Shown here: positions 32,086-41,169 of the stretch, piece by piece | Layout: each line of letters starts with the position of its first letter | Numbering within the stretch: the stretch's first letter is position 1 | Assembly: GCA_002371895.1 (NCBI GenBank) | Contig: DFHM01000002.1 | Coordinates: 1 to 51,972, forward strand | Reading direction: 5' to 3' | Source of the DNA: Candidatus Saccharibacteria bacterium UBA3723 | Lineage (GTDB): Bacteria > Patescibacteriota > Saccharimonadia > Saccharimonadales > Saccharimonadaceae | Length of the DNA stretch: 51,972 nt | Translations under genes and position numbers: made by a program | Notes under the pieces: model-generated | Database searches by the model: none | Told to the model about the DNA's origin: nothing | What the model saw: only the letters and a program-made list of their open reading frames with translations

Positions 32086-33000
32086 ATGGCAAATAAAGTT
32101 ATGATTGTTGGCACTGGCAACGTAGGTATGAGCTACGGTTATGCTCTAGTCCACCAACGTACAAATGTTAACGAACTAATTCTCGTAGATATCAACACTG
32201 ACGACGCAGAAGGTGAAGCAATCGATCTTCGCGATACGCTTGCCGTATCTCCAAGCTACCTCAAGATTCGCAGTGGCTCATACGCTGACGCAGGTGATTG
32301 CGACCTCATCGTTATTACGGCGGGCGTTCCTCAGAAGCCAGGCGAAAGTCGCATGGATCTTCTCAAGAAGAATGCTGCTATTTTTAAAGATATGATTGGC
32401 CAAATCATGGCTGCAGGTTTTGATGGTATCTTCCTCGTCGTAAGTAATCCAATGGATGTATTAACTTACCTCACCTGGCGTTATTCTGGCCTTCCAGCAG
32501 AGCGCGTAATCGGTTCTGGCACGGTTCTAGATTCCGCACGCCTTCGCTTCCGCCTCAGTCAGCGCCTACACGTTCATCCAAAGAACGTCCATGCATATCA
32601 GGTTGGCGAACATGGCGATACCGAGTTTGCGATTTGGCACAGCGCCAATGTTGGCTGTCAGCCAATTATGGACCTCATTCCAAAAGACGAGCTCTTGCAG
32701 ATTGAAGATTATGCCCGCAAGGAAGCTTACACGATTATCGAGAAGAAAGGTGCAACCTATTATGGTATCGGTAGCTGTATGGCATCCATTACCAACTGCA
32801 TCCTCAATGATGAAATGCGCATTTTGCCAGTCAGCTCTTATGACGAAATGAGTGGTACCTACTTTGGCTATCCGGCAGTAGTTGGTCGCGCTGGCGTGGT
32901 TCGCCGCATTGGCCTCGATCTAAGTCCAGAAGAGCAGGAAAAGCTCAACGTCAGCATTGCTGCACTAAAAGCCGCAATTAAAGACGTGGAGAGCGAATAA
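32086..33000 (+). CDS. ldh: L-lactate dehydrogenase
   Basis: 304 residues. The NAD-binding Rossmann motif GTGNVGMSYGYAL is at the N-terminus. The specificity loop reads AGVPQKPGESRMDL, with Gln at the position that selects lactate over malate and the mobile-loop Arg after it. Catalytic His lies in GEHGDTEF (about residue 175), with NPMDVLTYL and the substrate Arg region conserved. It reduces pyruvate to lactate to regenerate NAD+, fitting a fermentative lifestyle. Terminators flank the gene. Confidence 0.95.
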   Translation: MANKVMIVGTGNVGMSYGYALVHQRTNVNELILVDINTDDAEGEAIDLRDTLAVSPSYLKIRSGSYADAGDCDLIVITAGVPQKPGESRMDLLKKNAAIFKDMIGQIMAAGFDGIFLVVSNPMDVLTYLTWRYSGLPAERVIGSGTVLDSARLRFRLSQRLHVHPKNVHAYQVGEHGDTEFAIWHSANVGCQPIMDLIPKDELLQIEDYARKEAYTIIEKKGATYYGIGSCMASITNCILNDEMRILPVSSYDEMSGTYFGYPAVVGRAGVVRRIGLDLSPEEQEKLNVSIAALKAAIKDVESE

Positions 33001-33012
33001 TTTCTGGCAAAC

Positions 33013-33041
33013 AAAATACCCCCGGCAAGGGGGTATTTTTT
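33013..33041. terminator. Terminator between ldh and the ASCH gene
   Basis: A perfect AAAATACCCCC/GGGGGTATTTT stem with a GGCAA loop. It can serve both convergent genes. Confidence 0.9.
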
Positions 33042-33378
33042 ATAGTTTGTGTATTTCTATGCCAACTACACCAAATTTGCGAATGTCATCTTCTGAATAG
33101 TATTGAGACATATCTTCCGGATTCGCCTCTTCGTCGTCCGCGTAGCCTAAATCGCGTTTGCTTAGCGAGCGATAAAGTTCTTCAAAATTAGAGAAACGAT
33201 ACAGCGCCATAACAATAGCGGAGAGCTTTTCGCCGTTAGCGCGATTCTCGAATTCAATCTTGTCTCCAATCTGAATCTTTTGGCGTTTCTCGTCATTGAG
33301 GCGCATTTCTATAATTTTGGTGCCGTTCTTAATCTTCTCGAAAGGCTCCGGATGTAATCTCATTTGGTGCATTATCAT
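33040..33378 (-). CDS. ASCH-domain protein
   Basis: 112 residues, essentially one ASCH beta-barrel: MRLHPEPFEKIKNGTKIIEMRLNDE (in two pieces, with the basic GTKxxEMRL signature), then QKIQIGDKIEFENR. ASCH proteins are RNA-binding, PUA-related folds; some have amidohydrolase activity on modified nucleosides. Two starts are possible (ATG 33378 or 33372); the first sits 6 nt from a TATAAT box on this strand. It is divergent from the PIN-TRAM gene with only 23 bp between start codons. Confidence 0.88.
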   Translation of the reverse strand: MIMHQMRLHPEPFEKIKNGTKIIEMRLNDEKRQKIQIGDKIEFENRANGEKLSAIVMALYRFSNFEELYRSLSKRDLGYADDEEANPEDMSQYYSEDDIRKFGVVGIEIHKL

Positions 33379-33384
33379 AAAATT

Positions 33385-33394
33385 ATTATATAAT
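33385..33394. promoter_or_regulatory. Palindromic -10 shared by two divergent genes
   Basis: ATTATATAAT is its own reverse complement and presents TATAAT on each strand (33389-33394 plus; 33390-33385 minus), ending 7 nt before the plus ATG (33402) and 6 nt before the minus ATG (33378). Confidence 0.65.
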
Positions 33395-33401
33395 ATATGG
33401 C

Positions 33402-34163
33402 ATGAAATTATTTATAACAATTATTATTCTGTTGGTTTTTGTGGAGACGACTGCATTGTGCGCAAAAACATTCTCTGGTAGAAACCGACTTAACGGACAA
33501 AAACCTCGTCGCAAGGTTTTTGTCGATACGTCAACTTTAATGGACGGTAGAATTCTTGCCGTTGCCAAGACTGGCTTTCTCGGTGACGAATTGCTGATTC
33601 CACGTTCAGTTATTCGCGAGATGCAGCTATTAGCAGATGGCAACGATGCAGAGAAGCGTGCTCGTGCGCGCTTTGGCCTCGATGTTGTGAATGAACTCGA
33701 GCGTGTAGAGTTAGCTCAGGTTGAAATCTTCCCGGACGACACTAAACGCGTCAAAGTCGACGAGAGGCTATTAGAGCTCGCAAAGGAGAATCGCGGCATT
33801 ATTCTAACTAATGACTTCAATTTAATCAAAGTCGCCGCTACGGAGCACATCGATGCAATTAATATTAATGAATTGGCGCAGAGTCTTCGCAGTGAATATC
33901 TACCGGGCGATCATCTCTATGTAAAAATCATCAGCGTAGGCAGTAACCCTCATCAGGGCGTAGCTTATCTTCCAGATGGAACCATGGTAGTTGTAGACGA
34001 TGCGGAAAAGTTTGCAGGGAAGAACGCAACGGTCGAAATTGAATTCGTCCGCTATCTCCAGACTAATGCTGGCAAGATGATGTTTGCGAAACTTGCTCCA
34101 AAGAAAAACAACCAGCAAAAGCAGAAAGTCGCAAACCGCAGATACGGTCGCAAAAAGAAATAA
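33402..34163 (+). CDS. PIN-TRAM domain protein
   Basis: 253 residues. An N-terminal hydrophobic segment (about 1-20) anchors the protein. A PIN nuclease-like domain follows: VFVDTSTLMDGRI with the first acidic residue, IREMQLLAD, and ILTNDFNLIKVA with further acidic residues. The C-terminal TRAM domain is at about 165-225 (GDHLYVKIISVGSNPHQGVA). This matches the YacL-type family, a membrane-anchored putative RNase. The message is predicted leaderless. Confidence 0.9.
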   Translation: MKLFITIIILLVFVETTALCAKTFSGRNRLNGQKPRRKVFVDTSTLMDGRILAVAKTGFLGDELLIPRSVIREMQLLADGNDAEKRARARFGLDVVNELERVELAQVEIFPDDTKRVKVDERLLELAKENRGIILTNDFNLIKVAATEHIDAININELAQSLRSEYLPGDHLYVKIISVGSNPHQGVAYLPDGTMVVVDDAEKFAGKNATVEIEFVRYLQTNAGKMMFAKLAPKKNNQQKQKVANRRYGRKKK

Positions 34164-34167
34164 TCAA

Positions 34168-34200
34168 AAATCCCTCCGCGAAGGAGGGATTTATTTTTTT
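34168..34200. terminator. Bidirectional terminator between the PIN-TRAM gene and the penicillin-binding protein gene
   Basis: An AAATCCCTCC/GGAGGGATTT stem with a 5-nt loop and T-runs on both sides. Confidence 0.9.
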
Positions 34201-36926
34201 TATCTTGTAGCCGTAGTCGTATAACCGGCGGAGTCCACTACGCGGAAGCTTACACTTGTAGGCTTTGTGGATGTTGGGTATACGATTGTTTCGGTCTTTT
34301 TATCCAGTGAGCCACTCTTTACGAGTACGCCGTTTACGCGTAGCTCATAGGTAGACAATTCGTAAGTGCCGAATGATGCAGAAGCCTTAATCTCCCAGCT
34401 ACCAGATTCGTCATCTTCACCAGTTGGGCCGCCCGTAATCTGAATCGATGCAGTTGGGCGCTTGTCGCTACAGCTGTGGACGTTATCTTCGTTTTCGGCA
34501 TCGTAGTCACTAGCGTAGAAGATTTCTTTGTTTGTCATTGGGTCAATCATCTTGCTGACATTTACGTCGATGCGGGTTTCTGCAGGAGTACAATCCGTTG
34601 CTTTCTTGCGAGAAATCGAGTCGAACGTAATCTTTTCGGTAGAGATACCACTACTCTTTTGTGAGTACCAACTTGGCCAAACGTCATTCTTGCCATTGAT
34701 GGTTTGACGCTTCATGCTAGATGGCATTGGAATGGAATCACCACTCTTCCATTTTCCGTCTGCGGCATAAACCTGATCGTGGACGGCGTCCAGATAGGCT
34801 GCACTAATACGCCATGCGACATTGTGGCTATCATTACGGAGGACGCGACCGTCGTGGTTACCGTTCCAAATCGCCGTAGCGAGGACTGGCGAATAATTGA
34901 GTACCCATGAATCCTTTGCTTTGCCGGCACCGTTTTCTGTGGTACCAGTCTTTGCGGCCGTCCATACATGTCTGCTATAGAAACCGGCTGCGTAGGATGA
35001 GCTACCCCAAATCCAACGGCGGGCTTCAACGTCAGAAAGGATGCTAGTGGTCATATAGGCGGTCTGTTCGTCTACGACACGCGTACCTTCGCTGTCAGTC
35101 CAGGAATCAATTACGTCACCAGAAGAATTCTTAATTTCTAACCAGTAAGTAATGTCTTTATAAACACCACCACGTGCGAGCGACGCATAAGCATTTGCGT
35201 GCTCGACAGGGCGCACTGCACAACCACCACCGATTGCCATGGATAGGCCGGCAGTTTCACCGTTGGCGCAGTAGGATTTATCGCCCAATCCGTGAGCAAC
35301 TTCGAGACTCTTGTCGATGCCATTAATGTATAGCGCCTTAACGGCAGGAACGTTCAAAGAACCAGCCAAGGCCTGGCGGAGAGTAATGTTGCCATTGAAG
35401 CGACCGTTCGCGTTACGCAGCGAGCACTTACCGGTAGTACCCTTACAATAAATTGCATCGATATTAGTATCGGAAATAATTGAACCTGGCGCATAGTTAA
35501 CACCGTCGCGTTCTACGAACAATGGTGTGTAATCGAGGATAGGCTTAATCGTAGACGCTGGCTCTAGTAACGATGTAGCCGCATTCACCTGTCCGTAGCC
35601 TTCGCGATTCCAGTCTACGCTACCGACCATTGCGATAACCTGACCAGTTTCTACGTCGATGGAGACGAGCGTTGCGTTATCGGAGCCGTTAATATAGAAG
35701 AGCTTGGAACCTTCGTATACAGCAGCTTCTGCTAGGCGCTGCGCGCGCATATCGACGGTAGTCTTAATCGTGAAACCACCTTCGCGCATGGTCTTGATGC
35801 CGTATTTTGCTTCGAGCTGAGACTTAACTTCGAGTACGAACCAAGGCGCAAGCATATCCTTGTATTGATCTTCTTCTGGCTGGACGCGAGCCATAATATC
35901 GACGGCTTTGGCTTCTTCGGCTTCTTTTTCGGAGATATAGCCTAGTTCTACCATCGCATCCAAAGTCTTGTGCTGACGAGAGATTAGAGCTTTGTTACCT
36001 GCGGTATTATATGGGTTCAAAACTGCTGGGTTGTTTGGGATAGCGGCAAGAAGGGCGGATTCTGCGAGATCGAGATCCTTGGCGCTCTTATTGAAATATG
36101 TTTGCGCAGCAGATTCTACACCGTTACGGCGACCGCCATATGGAGATTCGTTTAGATAAAGAGTAATAATCTGCTCTTTGTCGTACATTTTTTCGATTTC
36201 AATTGCGAGAATCATCTCCTTGATTTTGCGTGGAACACCGGACATATCGCGGTTTCCGGCCTCATCGGAGAAATACACCTGTTTGATTAGCTGCTGAGTT
36301 AGAGTAGAACCACCCTGTACGGCACCTTTCTTAACGAGGGTGACATACATAGCACGACCAATTGCTGTGAAGTCTACGCCGATATGGTTGTAGAAGTTCT
36401 TATCCTCAATCGCGACTGTTGCCTGGCGCATATAAGTAGAAATATCGCTACCATCAACAACTAGGCGATAATCGCCACTACCTTTATCTTCCCAGAGCAC
36501 TTCGCCGTTGCGGTCCAAATAGGTATTTACGGTATTTTGGACGCGATTTGCTAGTTCTTCTGGGTCGATTTCGGAAAGGTCTTTCTTGAAGTAGAGGAAT
36601 AGGCCACCGATGCCGATAATTACAATCAGAACCAATGCGGCTAGACATTTAAGGATGAATAATTGTCCTTCCTTGGAAAACCACGCTCTTAGAACGCGGT
36701 CAGGACGTAATCTTGCGAAGAAACGCAAAATTGGGTTTTTAGGTAACTTGGCTAATTCTTCCGCTTTTTTGCGGGCACGCGCATCCTCGCGAACGCGACG
36801 CTTGTATGCCAAGTTTGAATATAAGCTCATGCCAGAAGACTTAGAAGTCTTACTCTGTTTTTTCTTTAGAGTAGGCTTTTTGATCTTGGCGGCTTTATTT
36901 TTACTCGCAGTTTTATCTTTCGCCAT
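34200..36926 (-). CDS. Bifunctional penicillin-binding protein (class A)
   Basis: 908 residues from ATG 36926, chosen because TATAAT (36938-36933) ends 6 nt before it. A long basic cytoplasmic N-terminus (about 1-90) is followed by one membrane helix (about 97-118), a GT51 glycosyltransferase with the catalytic Glu in EDKNFYNHIG (about 171) and QGGSTLTQQLIKQ, and a transpeptidase with STIK (about 454), SLN and KTGT (about 659). A C-terminal Ig-like domain of ~120 residues ends the protein. It polymerises and cross-links peptidoglycan outside the membrane. Confidence 0.95.
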   Translation of the reverse strand: MAKDKTASKNKAAKIKKPTLKKKQSKTSKSSGMSLYSNLAYKRRVREDARARKKAEELAKLPKNPILRFFARLRPDRVLRAWFSKEGQLFILKCLAALVLIVIIGIGGLFLYFKKDLSEIDPEELANRVQNTVNTYLDRNGEVLWEDKGSGDYRLVVDGSDISTYMRQATVAIEDKNFYNHIGVDFTAIGRAMYVTLVKKGAVQGGSTLTQQLIKQVYFSDEAGNRDMSGVPRKIKEMILAIEIEKMYDKEQIITLYLNESPYGGRRNGVESAAQTYFNKSAKDLDLAESALLAAIPNNPAVLNPYNTAGNKALISRQHKTLDAMVELGYISEKEAEEAKAVDIMARVQPEEDQYKDMLAPWFVLEVKSQLEAKYGIKTMREGGFTIKTTVDMRAQRLAEAAVYEGSKLFYINGSDNATLVSIDVETGQVIAMVGSVDWNREGYGQVNAATSLLEPASTIKPILDYTPLFVERDGVNYAPGSIISDTNIDAIYCKGTTGKCSLRNANGRFNGNITLRQALAGSLNVPAVKALYINGIDKSLEVAHGLGDKSYCANGETAGLSMAIGGGCAVRPVEHANAYASLARGGVYKDITYWLEIKNSSGDVIDSWTDSEGTRVVDEQTAYMTTSILSDVEARRWIWGSSSYAAGFYSRHVWTAAKTGTTENGAGKAKDSWVLNYSPVLATAIWNGNHDGRVLRNDSHNVAWRISAAYLDAVHDQVYAADGKWKSGDSIPMPSSMKRQTINGKNDVWPSWYSQKSSGISTEKITFDSISRKKATDCTPAETRIDVNVSKMIDPMTNKEIFYASDYDAENEDNVHSCSDKRPTASIQITGGPTGEDDESGSWEIKASASFGTYELSTYELRVNGVLVKSGSLDKKTETIVYPTSTKPTSVSFRVVDSAGYTTTATR

Positions 36927-37013
36927 TACTATATTATACACTATCGCAAAACACTTTTGGGACAAAACATAAGCATTTTACTATATCTGTTATTTAGGGT
37001 AAAATATTTAATT

Positions 37014-39398
37014 ATGAGTCACTATGAGCCATTAAAAATCGAAGAAAAATGGCAAAAGCGCTGGGAAGAAGAGAAGCCTTTTGCCGCCAAAGACAACGAT
37101 AAACGTCCAAAGATGTATCTTGCGGAGATGTTTCCATATCCGTCCGGCGCTGGTCTTCACGTCGGCCACGTCCGCAACTTCTCCATCGTAGACTGCCTTG
37201 CGCGCTTTTATGCGCAGCAAGAAATGAACGTTCTTCGTCCGTTTGGCTATGATACATTTGGTCTTCCGGCAGAGAACTACGCCATCAAAACCGGCATCTC
37301 TCCACAAGAAGTCACAAAAACCAACATCGACAACTTCCGCAAGCAGGCAAAACGCCTTGGCTATGCAATTGACTGGTCTCGCGAAATTAATACCTCCGAC
37401 CCTGAATACTATAAATGGACTCAATGGTGCTTCCTTCAACTCTTCAAAAAAGGCCTAGCTTATCAGGCAGAAAATTACCAATGGTGGTGCCCAGTCGACC
37501 AGACCGTTCTCGCAAATGAGCAAGTAGAAAACGGTTGCTGCTGGCGCTGTGGTCACGAAGTCGAAAAGAAAAAGATGAAGCAGTGGTTCTTCAAAATCAC
37601 CGCCTATGCTGATGAACTCCTCGATGAAATCGATTCGCTTGATTGGCCAGAAAAAATTAAAACCATGCAGAAAAACTGGATTGGCCGTAGCGAAGGTGCT
37701 GAGGTAGAATTTCAGATTGCTGGTAGTGGTGGCAAGATTACAGTATTTACTACCCGTCCAGACACCTTGTTTGGCTCGACCTTTATGGTATTGGCCCCAG
37801 AAAACGAAATGATCAAAGATCTCGTCACTGACGATACGCGCGAAGCCGTAGAGGCTTATTGTAAAGATGCGCTCAAAAAATCCGAAATCGAACGTCAGGA
37901 AAACAAAGAAAAGACAGGCGTATTCACTGGCTCTTACGTAATCAATCCAGCTACCGGCAAAGAGATTCCAGTCTGGGTAGCAGATTATGTATTGGCTGGC
38001 TATGGTACCGGTGCCGTCATGGGCGTTCCTGCGCATGATGAGCGCGATAATGAATTCGCTACCAAGTTCAACCTCCCAATCGTAAAAGTTATCGAAAAGC
38101 CAGAAAATTCCACCGATGATTCTAAATGCTATGCCGGCGAGGGCGAAGTAATTAATTCCGGCCCATTCAATGGTAAGCAGAGCAGCGAAATGCGCGAAGA
38201 GATTAATGACTGGCTCGAGCAGCAAGGTATTGGTCGCAAGAAGGTCACTTATCGCATGCGCGATTGGCTAATTTCTCGCCAGCGTTACTGGGGCTGTCCA
38301 ATTCCGATTGCTTACGACAAAGACGGCAATCCTCACGCAATTCCAGAAGACCAACTTCCAGTTATGCTTCCAAAGATTGATGACTACAAGCCAGACGCTT
38401 CTGGTCGTTCTGCGCTCGCGAAGTCCGAAGAATTTATGAAAGTCACAATCGATGGCGAAGAGATGACTCGTGAGACCGATACACTTGATGGCTACGCATG
38501 TTCTAGCTGGTATCTCTGGCGCTATACTGATCCGCACAATGATAAGATGGCCTGGGATCCAAAGAAGGCGAACTTCTGGGCTCCAACCGATATCTATTGT
38601 GGTGGCGACCATGCTGTTGCGCACTTGCTTTATGTTCGCTTTTGGTGCAAGTTCTTTGCTGATGAAGGTTACTTGAACTTCCGCGAGCCAATTAAGAAAC
38701 TTCTATATAACGGCTACATTAACGCTCCGGACGGAAAGAAAATGTCGAAGTCCAAGGGTAACGTTATTGATCCGCTCGATGTTATTAATCAGGGCTATGG
38801 CGCAGATACGCTCCGCACCTACGAATTATTCATTGGCCCATACAATCTTGATGCAGCATGGAGCACCGAGGCTATCGGCGGCGTTTATCGCTTCCTAAAT
38901 CGCTGCTGGACGCTCGTATTTGACAAGAAGCAAATCACTGAAGACAAGAACATCGTCTATCGTCATAAAACTGCCAAAAAAGTCACCGAAGACATGCATC
39001 GCAACAACTTCAATACCGCGGTTGCGGCTTTGATGGAATTTGTTAACGAATTATTCAAGAATGGTGCAAACAAAGAAGATCTCGTGGTCTTAGCAAAGTT
39101 GCTCAAGCCATTTGCTCCACATCTTGCTTCCGAAATGCTCGAGGAATTGGGCGCTGACGATATCTGGCCAAAGTGGGATGAGAAACTTCTTGTCGCCGAC
39201 GAAGTAGAAATGGTCGTTCAGGTTAACGGCAAGCTTCGCGCAAAGATTCAGGTCGCAGCCGAAGACGCAGAAGATGCGAAGAAGATGGAAGAGATTGCCT
39301 TGGCTGACGAGAAAGTGAAGACTTATACTGACGGTAAAGAAGTCGTAAAAGTCATCGCAATTGCGAAGACGCATCTTGTAAATATCGTCGTAAAATAA
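37014..39398 (+). CDS. leuS: Leucyl-tRNA synthetase
   Basis: 794 residues. Class I signatures HVGH (about 49-52, in AGLHVGHVRNF) and KMSKS (about 576-580). The CP1 editing domain is present (TTRPDTLFGSTFMVLAPE and GVPAHDERD), so mischarged tRNA can be hydrolysed. A zinc-knuckle-like CPVD...CCWRCGHE region (about 160-185) is retained. ATG 37014 is preferred over the upstream in-frame start because the family starts here and TAAAAT (37000-37005) ends 8 nt before it. A terminator follows. Confidence 0.97.
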   Translation: MSHYEPLKIEEKWQKRWEEEKPFAAKDNDKRPKMYLAEMFPYPSGAGLHVGHVRNFSIVDCLARFYAQQEMNVLRPFGYDTFGLPAENYAIKTGISPQEVTKTNIDNFRKQAKRLGYAIDWSREINTSDPEYYKWTQWCFLQLFKKGLAYQAENYQWWCPVDQTVLANEQVENGCCWRCGHEVEKKKMKQWFFKITAYADELLDEIDSLDWPEKIKTMQKNWIGRSEGAEVEFQIAGSGGKITVFTTRPDTLFGSTFMVLAPENEMIKDLVTDDTREAVEAYCKDALKKSEIERQENKEKTGVFTGSYVINPATGKEIPVWVADYVLAGYGTGAVMGVPAHDERDNEFATKFNLPIVKVIEKPENSTDDSKCYAGEGEVINSGPFNGKQSSEMREEINDWLEQQGIGRKKVTYRMRDWLISRQRYWGCPIPIAYDKDGNPHAIPEDQLPVMLPKIDDYKPDASGRSALAKSEEFMKVTIDGEEMTRETDTLDGYACSSWYLWRYTDPHNDKMAWDPKKANFWAPTDIYCGGDHAVAHLLYVRFWCKFFADEGYLNFREPIKKLLYNGYINAPDGKKMSKSKGNVIDPLDVINQGYGADTLRTYELFIGPYNLDAAWSTEAIGGVYRFLNRCWTLVFDKKQITEDKNIVYRHKTAKKVTEDMHRNNFNTAVAALMEFVNELFKNGANKEDLVVLAKLLKPFAPHLASEMLEELGADDIWPKWDEKLLVADEVEMVVQVNGKLRAKIQVAAEDAEDAKKMEEIALADEKVKTYTDGKEVVKVIAIAKTHLVNIVVK

Positions 39399-39417
39399 GA
39401 TATTTGCGTCAGAAACA

Positions 39418-39450
39418 AAATATGCCCTCGAAATGAGGGTATATTTTTAT
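39418..39450 (+). terminator. Terminator of leuS
   Basis: A 10-bp ATATGCCCTC/GAGGGTATAT stem (one G-T pair) with a GAAAT loop and TTTTTAT tail. Confidence 0.85.
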
Positions 39451-39477
39451 TATATCACACAAAACGCTAAAAGTCAA
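39449..39477 (-). promoter_or_regulatory. Orphan promoter facing the leuS 3' end
   Basis: -35 TTGACT (39477-39472), 17-nt spacer ending in GTGA, -10 TATAAT (39454-39449). It is as good as any promoter in the window, yet no minus-strand gene follows; the transcript would run at once into the leuS terminator hairpin and antisense to leuS. Confidence 0.6.
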
Positions 39478-39507
39478 GCAATAGCGCAAAGTGGTACAAT
39501 GGATAGC

Positions 39508-40239
39508 ATGAAGATTTTGCAAATGAATGTATGGACGGGCCGCATCAAAGGCGCCATCGAACGATTCCTAAAAGAAAATGATTTTGACGTAATTTGTATG
39601 CAGGAGGCCGTTTGGTCGGAAGATGTTCCTGAGCTACTAGAGCATTTTTGTACATCCGTAGAGCAAATAAAAAAGGCGTCTGGGTTACAGTATGATTTTC
39701 GTTCCTCAGCATATTACATCGAAGCGATGGGCGGTCGTATTGAACAAGGCATTGTAATTCTAAGTCGATACCCAATTATAGAATCGGAATCAAAACATCT
39801 TCTTGGTGAATATACGCGTATTAATGATGTATTTAACAATAATAATCATGACTATAGTGCTCAGAAAGTTGTGCTAGAAAACGGTTTCGTAGTTGTGAAC
39901 TATCATGGCTATTGGCAGAGCAATCCAATCGGCAACGAGACGACCGTAGAATGCATGCGCAAAGTTGCCGATATGATTCGCGATGAAAAGCGCCCGACTG
40001 TTATGTGCGGCGATTTGAATGTTGTCGCAGAATCGCCAGCCATGCGTGAATTAGATTTTATGCGCAATTTGACCGCAGAAAACAATATTAAGCAGACTCT
40101 CCAGAATCTCAAATTCGTCAAAGACGTAGCTTGCGATCATATTCTAATCAACGATAAGGTTGCCGCAAAAAACTACCAGGTCCATGATCAGTTAGTATCA
40201 GACCACAAAGCTGTGTCGGCAGAAATCGAAATTATTTAG
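39508..40239 (+). CDS. Endonuclease/exonuclease/phosphatase family hydrolase
   Basis: 243 residues from ATG 39508, chosen because TACAAT (39495-39500) ends 7 nt upstream. EEP-fold motifs: KILQMNVW with the metal-proximal Asn, ICMQEA with the catalytic Glu, CGDLNV with the Asp/Asn pair, and SDHKAVSAEI with the terminal Asp-His. There is no signal peptide. Members cleave DNA, phosphoinositides or other phosphodiesters; the substrate is unknown. The 3' end overlaps the convergent sortase gene by 8 nt. Confidence 0.9.
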   Translation: MKILQMNVWTGRIKGAIERFLKENDFDVICMQEAVWSEDVPELLEHFCTSVEQIKKASGLQYDFRSSAYYIEAMGGRIEQGIVILSRYPIIESESKHLLGEYTRINDVFNNNNHDYSAQKVVLENGFVVVNYHGYWQSNPIGNETTVECMRKVADMIRDEKRPTVMCGDLNVVAESPAMRELDFMRNLTAENNIKQTLQNLKFVKDVACDHILINDKVAAKNYQVHDQLVSDHKAVSAEIEII

Positions 40240-41056
40240 CTTGGCGCTTAATTAATTTTGCGTGTAATACTACGCGCTCTTTGCTGTTGTAGCAGGTCGA
40301 TAGCGTCAGGATTTTGTCTGAGCCGGATACGGTTGCGCCGAAATCTTGAACGCTTCGGCCTTTTAGTGTGTCGACGAACTTTTGAAATTCGGCATCGCTC
40401 GAGAAGCTGGTCTGGATATAATCGGTGGTTACTTCTATGCGATAAACGCTAAAGACTTGCCAAAGCGAGCTATCGGAATCCGTAGCGGTGCGCACAATAT
40501 AATTATTGGAATTATTGCGCCAACCATTTGTAAGGATCGTGCGAAGCGTGCCAAACATCGAGCCATCATTGCGGCCGTGCGCATAAAGAATCATGTTTTT
40601 GTCGCTGCCGTCATTCTTGTTGCGAAAATCCTCAAACACCCAACCGGCTGTATTGTAGCTGCGATCAAAAGAGTGTTTCAAATAGAAATCGTTATTAGAA
40701 GTTTGAACGTATGGATAATTGATGTTCGTGCCGCCGAGCTGAATCCAGCCAGCAGTTTCGCTATTAATTTTTCGAAGCTCATCGAAATTCACATCAATTA
40801 ATTTTGTGTGTAGGTATTTCCAGTAAGGCGCATCATCTGCCTCGCCGGAGGAAATAATCTGCGTATTAGCGCTATCGTCAATCTCGCGCGTCGTGGCGGC
40901 ATCATTAATTATTTCGGTCTGGTCTCCTGTACTAATAGAATCCGTAGTCCACTCGTAAATCTTGTAGCCAGAGTAACAAATGCCGACAACGCAAACCAAC
41001 GCGATGATACAACTAACGCCGATTTTGATTCGGGATTTTGTCCTCTTAATCTTCAT
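40232..41056 (-). CDS. Class B sortase
   Basis: 274 residues. A basic N-terminus, one membrane helix (about 12-33), a linker, then the sortase barrel. The catalytic His is in LYAHGRNDGSMFGTL, the catalytic Cys in LTLSTCYN and Arg in ERVVLHAKL, the SrtB arrangement. It anchors proteins to the wall by transpeptidation. No sortase-signal substrate is encoded in this window. TATAAT (41068-41063) ends 6 nt before ATG, so the message is predicted leaderless. Confidence 0.92.
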   Translation of the reverse strand: MKIKRTKSRIKIGVSCIIALVCVVGICYSGYKIYEWTTDSISTGDQTEIINDAATTREIDDSANTQIISSGEADDAPYWKYLHTKLIDVNFDELRKINSETAGWIQLGGTNINYPYVQTSNNDFYLKHSFDRSYNTAGWVFEDFRNKNDGSDKNMILYAHGRNDGSMFGTLRTILTNGWRNNSNNYIVRTATDSDSSLWQVFSVYRIEVTTDYIQTSFSSDAEFQKFVDTLKGRSVQDFGATVSGSDKILTLSTCYNSKERVVLHAKLIKRQAK

Positions 41057-41103
41057 GTGTTCATTATAGCATAAAAGCTATCATATACGACGCGCCGTCC
41101 CCC

Positions 41104-41132
41104 TTGCGAAAGTGCTGAAAATATAGTAAACT
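41104..41132 (+). promoter_or_regulatory. Promoter of the rpmF-nusB-rnc cluster
   Basis: TTGCGA (41104-41109), 17-nt spacer, TAAACT (41127-41132), then a ~30-nt leader with an AAGGAG site. Confidence 0.55.
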
Positions 41133-41169
41133 AGGACAAAGTAATATATCAGAAAAGGAGCATTTTTAC

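Noticed and set aside
36957..37013. Upstream start for leuS
   Set aside because: It adds a hydrophobic stretch absent from the family and lies before the -10 box at 37000-37005.
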